Positions 4,929 to 8,592 of a stretch of DNA of 8,592 bases are shown here, one piece after another. How positions within the stretch are numbered: position 1 is the first letter of the stretch; every line of letters starts with the position of its first letter. The notes beneath the pieces are model-generated. The model was not told where the DNA came from and searched no databases. It saw only the letters and a list, made by a program, of their open reading frames with translations. Origin of the DNA: Candidatus Gastranaerophilales bacterium (GTDB lineage: Bacteria; Cyanobacteriota; Vampirovibrionia; Gastranaerophilales; UBA9971); contig JANQGS010000264.1 in the NCBI GenBank assembly GCA_028277195.1, positions 1 to 8,592 of the forward strand, given 5' to 3'. The position numbers and the translations under genes are program-made.

Positions 4929-7143
4929 TTATTTTATCGCGCATTGAGTTAAGGATTTTCCATTCAGGTTTTTTATTTTTTTCCGGGGGAATAAAATATT
5001 TTTCAGCTTCTGTATCTTCCTGCCTGGAAATAATCCCGAGAATTTTTTTATCGGATTCACTAAATTTATTTACTATTTTGATAAGCTCTTCCTTGTTCGT
5101 TTCCATTGCGGAGAGGATTATCACCGCGTCTGATATGCCGGTTATATTTTCTATTTCAGGGAAAAATACCGGCTTTGCGGGGATGTCAATGAAAACAAGC
5201 TCATATTTCTTTTTCAGGTAAGCGATAATAACCCTGAAACCGGGCGTTGACACAAAATCGTAAATATCATCAACGCTTTTTTCCGAGTAAATATAATCGC
5301 AAGAACTCTCTATCCCATTATCACCCGTTACGGTGACTTTTACCATGCTTCTGTCAATAAGGCCGCAAATAAGGTTTTCATCCACTGACTCGGACATCCG
5401 CAGGTACTTGTTAATTTCCCTGAGGGTGTCAATAATATCCACTTCCGGTTTTTGCGAAGACTCGCCATAGTCCTTTTCATACCTTCCCGGGCCAAAGTCA
5501 GTGTCAAGAAGCACGGCGGACGTGCCTGTCGTAATTATGTTCTCAAATATTTTTGAGGTAATTGAGGATTTCCTCTTTGAACAGGAGCTGGAAATAAAGG
5601 ATAATACCTGGGCATCTTCTTTATAAGACCTGTTTATAATGCTGTTGGCAATATTTTTATACGCAAGGTCAAGTATGGCCTTGTTTTCTTCCTGGTGTGT
5701 ATCGTATCGCCTTATCCAGGGAATAATGCCGAGAACTTTTCTTCCGGTAAGTTTTTCGATTTCCGAGGAGTCAAACCATTTATCCTCTATATCGTCCTTA
5801 ACCCATATATATGAGAATGCTCCCAGGAAACCGAGCATCAGGATGCTCATACTCTTTATTAAAAGCTCAATTAAGTCAAAAGAAGGCTTTTTAGGATTGC
5901 CCAGGGGAAATATATTATCCACGAGCTGGTTTTCCTTGAGGCTTGCTTCCATTAGTTTCTGGCTGCCTTTTAAATAAGCGTCCGCAAGCGCCTGTTCATT
6001 TTTTTGTAAAACTTCCAGCCCCGCTATTTTTTTAGGCAGTTCCGCCTCTTTTTTCCTTAATTCCTCTATACTTTCAGTTAATTTTTCCAGCTTTGCCTTT
6101 ATAGAAACCTTGTCTGACTGCGCTTTTGCAAGGTTGTTGACTATAATGATTGAAGATGAGTCATATATACCTTTTTCAACCTCAAAATCATTGAGGGTTT
6201 CCTTTATTCTTTTATTAATATTAACCCTGATTTGCTCGAGCTCGCCTTTTATCCTTATTACGGCGGGGTATTCATCGGTAAATTCCGCTGTCAGGTTTGC
6301 GAGTTTTTGCTCTGTGGAGGCAAGGTTCTGGTTTAATTTTACAAGGTAAGGGTCTTCGCCTATGCTTGCGGCTTTTATTGCGGATTTTGCATCGGGGATG
6401 TCAAGCTGGGAGGTTAATTCCTCAATCTTGCGCTCATTTGAGGACAGCTGGCTTTTTAACAGCTCTATTTCCTTTTCAAGCCCGATTCTTACTTTTGCAA
6501 GCTCAATGCCTTCATTTTTAGCTTCTAATATCCCGTTTTCTATTTTATAGTTTTTAATCTCATTCCTGACGTCGTCGAGTTGCCTGCCGAGTTCCGCTAT
6601 CTGTTTATTCAGGTACTCCCTTTGTTTTGATTCCCCGGTTTTTCTTATTTCCAGGTTTATGTTTTTAAATTCATTTATGATGGTATTAAAAACCTCAATA
6701 GTTTTATCCTTTTCCACCCATTTAAACGATACTTTTAAAATATCGGTGGAGGGCTGGATAGTTGCTTTAATATCCTTGGGGAATTTGCTTATGAATTTGT
6801 TTTTATTTTTAACGCCGTATTTTTTCAACCCTTTAGGATGGTTTTCCTCCAGGTAATCATACATTCCCGATGAGAGCCTGGGGCTTTTCAGTATTTTCAT
6901 CAGGTTGTATAGCGGGTTACTTAGCCCGGTCTGGGATTGAATTACATCGCTCTTGTTATAGATGGTGATAATATCGTTGCGAGGTATGTTTTTTATATAT
7001 AGGTCAACCTCGGTCTTATAAGAGGGTTTGTAAGCAAATAAAAGATAGGCTGTAAGTAAGACAAATCCTGCCAGTACACCTTTCAGAAGGGTTTTGTGTT
7101 CCCTGAAAAGCAGGTACAATAATTTATTTTTGTAATTCATCAT
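4909..7143 (-). CDS. Wzc/BY-kinase-like polysaccharide co-polymerase with degenerate P-loop
   Basis: This 744-residue inner-membrane protein would set polysaccharide chain length and link polymerase to exporter. A first membrane segment (about 19-37) leads into a Wzz-like periplasmic domain with long charged coiled coils (about 170-250 and 265-400), then NPKKPSFD (416-423) and a second membrane segment (about 425-447). The cytoplasmic part opens with EIEKLTGRKVLGIIP (461-475), the usual link into a BY-kinase domain. Walker A' (AVLLDTDF, 543-550, Asp547/Asp549) and Walker B (ELVFIDI, 648-654, Asp653) are recognisable. The Walker A site is SSSCSKRKSS (518-527): Lys525 and the following serine remain, but both P-loop glycines and the proline are gone. 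Only Tyr716 and Tyr742 are near the C-terminus, not a tyrosine cluster. ATP hydrolysis and autophosphorylation are therefore doubtful. The start is one of two adjacent ATGs (7143 or 7140), 25 bases after the exporter gene. Confidence 0.88.
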   Translation of the reverse strand: MMNYKNKLLYLLFREHKTLLKGVLAGFVLLTAYLLFAYKPSYKTEVDLYIKNIPRNDIITIYNKSDVIQSQTGLSNPLYNLMKILKSPRLSSGMYDYLEENHPKGLKKYGVKNKNKFISKFPKDIKATIQPSTDILKVSFKWVEKDKTIEVFNTIINEFKNINLEIRKTGESKQREYLNKQIAELGRQLDDVRNEIKNYKIENGILEAKNEGIELAKVRIGLEKEIELLKSQLSSNERKIEELTSQLDIPDAKSAIKAASIGEDPYLVKLNQNLASTEQKLANLTAEFTDEYPAVIRIKGELEQIRVNINKRIKETLNDFEVEKGIYDSSSIIIVNNLAKAQSDKVSIKAKLEKLTESIEELRKKEAELPKKIAGLEVLQKNEQALADAYLKGSQKLMEASLKENQLVDNIFPLGNPKKPSFDLIELLIKSMSILMLGFLGAFSYIWVKDDIEDKWFDSSEIEKLTGRKVLGIIPWIRRYDTHQEENKAILDLAYKNIANSIINRSYKEDAQVLSFISSSCSKRKSSITSKIFENIITTGTSAVLLDTDFGPGRYEKDYGESSQKPEVDIIDTLREINKYLRMSESVDENLICGLIDRSMVKVTVTGDNGIESSCDYIYSEKSVDDIYDFVSTPGFRVIIAYLKKKYELVFIDIPAKPVFFPEIENITGISDAVIILSAMETNKEELIKIVNKFSESDKKILGIISRQEDTEAEKYFIPPEKNKKPEWKILNSMRDKINERYSS
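5563..5592 (-). other. Degenerate Walker A (P-loop) site of the Wzc-like protein
   Basis: These ten codons encode residues 518-527, the place of the usual S-S-x-P-G-E-G-K-S-T of BY-kinases. The sequence here is S-S-S-C-S-K-R-K-S-S, with Pro to Cys, the first Gly to Ser, Glu to Lys and the second Gly to Arg. The reading frame is intact on both sides and the Walker A' and B motifs follow at normal distances, so this is substitution and not a frameshift. Confidence 0.8.
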
Positions 7144-7152
7144 TTTATGACA

Positions 7153-7162
7153 CTCTCTCTCT
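7153..7162 (-). repeat. (AG)5 dinucleotide tract in the ribosome-binding region of the Wzc-like gene
   Basis: On the minus strand five AG units fill the short gap between the exporter stop codon (7169) and the ATG at 7143, ending nine bases before that ATG. No other purine-rich site is present, so this tract must serve as the Shine-Dalgarno sequence. Five units is short for a slippage hot spot, but changes in unit number would alter ribosome-site spacing. Confidence 0.5.
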
Positions 7163-7168
7163 TAAGGG

Positions 7169-8290
7169 TTAAAAATTTACTCCGTTAAACCTGCTCGGGT
7201 CAAATATTAATGCCCAGTTGTTATACCCCCTGGCAAACGAATCCACCGGGGCTATAATCCTGCCCATGTAGTCAAAGGCTTTACCTATTAACGGCCTTGT
7301 TTTTTCCGGCACATATATAATGTCATTGGGCAAAACCGGGTGGTCGTTTCTTCTGGGGTCTACTTTTTTTGTTACGATATTACCGTTCATATCAACCCTG
7401 CTGAGGTAAATTTTCTTGGGCGCGTAGGCTGAGTCTGCCAGGTAGCCGCCTGCTGAGGTTATGGCCGAGTTAATGCTCAGCGAGTCAGCCGGGTCAAGCT
7501 GTATTACCCCGGGAGCCCGCACATAGCCATAAACCCTGACCGGCACCCGGCGAGGTGAAATTGTTGAACTCGCGTATTTCTTGAATTTTTCCTCAGTTAA
7601 GGCAAATGTTGACGGCAATCTCGGGACATGTATCCTGTCACCTATAGTCAGGTAAAGGTCCTGGGTAACGTCGCCGTTTTCGATGAGCTCCAGTAAATTT
7701 ATCTTGTATTCCTTATTATTCAATACATTTGTAATTTTTACATTTTCCAGGTCCGCGTCATAGCGTATCCCGCCCGCTGCAATCAGGACATTTGAGAGCA
7801 GCGGTGTTTTCCTGTCTATGTTGGCCTCGGGCTTTGGGGTATTGTAATAGTAGGTATACTCGTTAATACTTGTGTTTAACTCATAGCTGCCCGGGTTCGT
7901 GACCGCCCCGGTGACGTAAACAATAAAGGGTTTGGTATTTATCAGGCTCACACTGACAATCGGGTTTTTAATATATTTTTTATACCTTTCAGTCAGCACT
8001 CCCTTAAATTCGCTGATGGTAAGCCCCGTTATATACACTTCCCCGATAAGGCCGAGGTTAACATACCCGTCCGGCTGGACTTTGAGTCTTTCCTCGCTGA
8101 GGCCCGGGTCGTTGGCTACTTTAATTTTCAGCGTATCATTAGGCCCGAGGGTATATTTTCTTGCGATGATGTTGTTTTTAACCAGTGTCCCTTTTTGCAG
8201 GCGTGTTTCCGTAAATCCTTCCATAGCAAAGAGATTGCTAACCATGGTTAATAAAAATACAAATAGTAATAGTCTTATTCTCATTCTCAC
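7169..8290 (-). CDS. Wza-like polysaccharide export protein (Poly_export plus two SLBB domains)
   Basis: A 373-residue exported protein that would form the outer-membrane/periplasmic channel for the polysaccharide. Residues 1-22 are a signal peptide ending in NLFA before Met23. There is no cysteine near the cut, so it is not a lipoprotein, unlike Escherichia coli Wza. A Poly_export domain follows (about 44-118: YTLGPNDTLKI, VQPDGYVNLGLIGEV), then two SLBB domains (about 122-223 with VTGAVTNPGSYEL, and 250-328 with VYGYVRAPGVIQL). Each SLBB domain contains the usual A-G-G turn (171-173 and 280-282). The C-terminal 45 residues (IGKAFDYMGRIIAPVDSFARGYNNW region) could form the amphipathic outer-membrane helix seen in Wza. 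The length is close to the family norm. The start is GTG at 8290, with ATG at 8284 two codons later as an alternative; GGGG about nine bases before the GTG is the only possible ribosome site. It is the first gene of the operon. Confidence 0.9.
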   Translation of the reverse strand: MRMRIRLLLFVFLLTMVSNLFAMEGFTETRLQKGTLVKNNIIARKYTLGPNDTLKIKVANDPGLSEERLKVQPDGYVNLGLIGEVYITGLTISEFKGVLTERYKKYIKNPIVSVSLINTKPFIVYVTGAVTNPGSYELNTSINEYTYYYNTPKPEANIDRKTPLLSNVLIAAGGIRYDADLENVKITNVLNNKEYKINLLELIENGDVTQDLYLTIGDRIHVPRLPSTFALTEEKFKKYASSTISPRRVPVRVYGYVRAPGVIQLDPADSLSINSAITSAGGYLADSAYAPKKIYLSRVDMNGNIVTKKVDPRRNDHPVLPNDIIYVPEKTRPLIGKAFDYMGRIIAPVDSFARGYNNWALIFDPSRFNGVNF

Positions 8291-8335
8291 TTTTTTCTGC
8301 CCCGTTATTAATTTTTTAATTTATATAATCCAAAC

Positions 8336-8377
8336 TATATAAAATTAAAATATAATCAAAACAATTTTATAAAACAA
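8336..8377 (-). promoter_or_regulatory. Candidate sigma-70 promoter(s) of the polysaccharide operon
   Basis: On the minus strand TTGTTT (8372-8377), a 17-base spacer and TATATT (8349-8354) make a fair sigma-70 promoter. A second TTGTTT (8359-8364) with a 17-base spacer leads to TATATA (8336-8341). Either would give a leader of about 40-55 bases before the exporter start. The region is very AT-rich, so some of this similarity is expected by chance, but the position upstream of the first operon gene fits. Confidence 0.45.
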
Positions 8378-8401
8378 CCGTAATTAAAATTTTTTTATTA
8401 A

Positions 8402-8414
8402 TTTTGTAACAAAA
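8402..8414. promoter_or_regulatory. TTTTGT-A-ACAAAA palindrome upstream of the operon promoter
   Basis: Two perfect six-base arms flank a single central base. The site lies about 25 bases upstream of the first candidate -35 box, where an activator or a repressor dimer could bind. No regulator gene is in the window and the site has few G or C bases, so it may be chance. Confidence 0.3.
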
Positions 8415-8476
8415 CGAAAAAATGGTAACTTCAAAACTACGGCTTCTCTGTTTTTTTACAAGACTGATTTGTTACC
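8411..8476 (-). terminator. Weak candidate terminator of the right-edge gene
   Basis: On the minus strand GGTAAC (8471-8476, inside the last codons of the gene) and GTTACC (8424-8429) can pair, and ATTTTTT followed by more T comes directly after. Between them TCTTGT and ACAGAGA form a small inner hairpin with one bulged base and an A-only loop that contains the stop codon region. The outer stem is only six pairs with a long interior, so efficiency would be low. The placement between the two genes suits a terminator. Confidence 0.3.
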
Positions 8477-8592
8477 CTTAATCCTCTCCTTTGCCTCTTT
8501 TATCTTGCCAATCTCCTCGGTTACCTCCTTTTTCGCAAACGGGTTATGAGTAAGCACGGAGAGCTTAAGCAGTTCTTTTTGCTTTTTGGAGA
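8456..8592 (-). CDS. C-terminal end of an unknown protein (start outside window)
   Basis: An open frame enters from the right edge and ends with TAA at 8456-8458; 44 residues are visible. They are highly charged, rich in Lys and Glu, and look helical over about the last 25 residues (KKEVTEEIGKIKEAKERIKG). I do not recognise the family from this piece. The codon use (many AAG/AAA, GAG) and amino acid make-up look like real coding sequence, and the other two frames on this strand are broken by stops. It lies in the same direction as the polysaccharide operon but is separated by 165 bases that hold a likely promoter, so it is probably a separate unit. Confidence 0.6.
   Translation of the reverse strand, partial: SKKQKELLKLSVLTHNPFAKKEVTEEIGKIKEAKERIKGNKSVL

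Larger units (their letters stand above)
8291..8455. other. AT-rich promoter region of the polysaccharide operon
   Basis: No gene is visible in these 165 bases. They hold the two overlapping candidate promoters, the TTTTGT-A-ACAAAA palindrome and the weak terminator-like structure of the right-edge gene. The leader between the promoters and the exporter start is short and shows no riboswitch-like or JUMPstart-like element that I can recognise. Confidence 0.55.

Noticed and set aside
6297..6521. Leucine-rich open frame on the plus strand
   Set aside because: Antisense of a coiled-coil region; repetitive Lys/Glu/Leu codons on the other strand produce such frames.
7932..8342. Open frame of 136 codons on the plus strand with hydrophobic stretches
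   Set aside because: It is opposite the exporter signal peptide and Poly_export domain; the hydrophobic look comes from the antisense of a charged and hydrophobic pattern.
1..8592. Transfer RNA, ribosomal RNA, transposase, integrase, toxin-antitoxin or defence genes
   Set aside because: None of the open frames shows such motifs, and no tRNA-like cloverleaf or insertion-sequence ends were recognised by eye.

Overview
The window looks like a piece of the genome of an uncultured Gram-negative bacterium of moderate to low GC. The outer-membrane polysaccharide exporter indicates two membranes. Lysine-, isoleucine- and asparagine-rich proteins, tightly packed genes and a small secreted Cys/Pro-rich protein fit a candidate-phylum lineage such as Omnitrophota or Elusimicrobiota. 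That placement is an impression from style, not from a marker gene.

Layout. Bases 1-551 (+) hold the C-terminal part of a membrane-embedded processive family 2 glycosyltransferase. Tail to tail with it, their stop codons interlocking in one TTAA, lies a complete isocitrate dehydrogenase-family gene (548-1543, -). Next on the minus strand is a monocistronic-looking gene for a small exported Cys/Pro-rich protein (1645-2022), with a perfect Shine-Dalgarno sequence and its own intrinsic terminator (1587-1625). About 300 bases without a gene follow (2023-2325). They contain decayed direct repeats, each carrying an AAAAATTTTT block.

Bases 2326-8290 are a four-gene minus-strand operon for surface polysaccharide. 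Its order of transcription is Wza-like outer-membrane export protein, Wzc-like chain-length co-polymerase, Wzy/WaaL-like polymerase or ligase, and a soluble-type GT2 glycosyltransferase. The last three genes overlap (20 nt and 1 nt), and the first two are 25 nt apart. An AT-rich promoter region (8291-8455) precedes the operon. The right edge (8456-8592) holds the C-terminal end of another minus-strand gene of unknown function.

How the genes fit together. The GT2 enzyme would add a sugar to a lipid-linked repeat unit. The Wzy-like protein would polymerise or ligate units at the periplasmic face, the Wzc-like protein would set chain length, and the Wza-like protein would carry the chain across the outer membrane. 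No initiating sugar-phosphate transferase or Wzx flippase lies in the window, so the pathway must be completed elsewhere.

I found no convincing new defence or mobile system. The points most worth a second look are: the Wzc-like protein has kept the shape of a bacterial tyrosine kinase but lost the glycines of its P-loop and its tyrosine tail; the isocitrate dehydrogenase has mixed coenzyme-specificity residues; the Cys/Pro-rich secreted protein is built partly from a 9-bp tandem repeat; and the 2.1-2.3 kb spacer contains decayed repeats.
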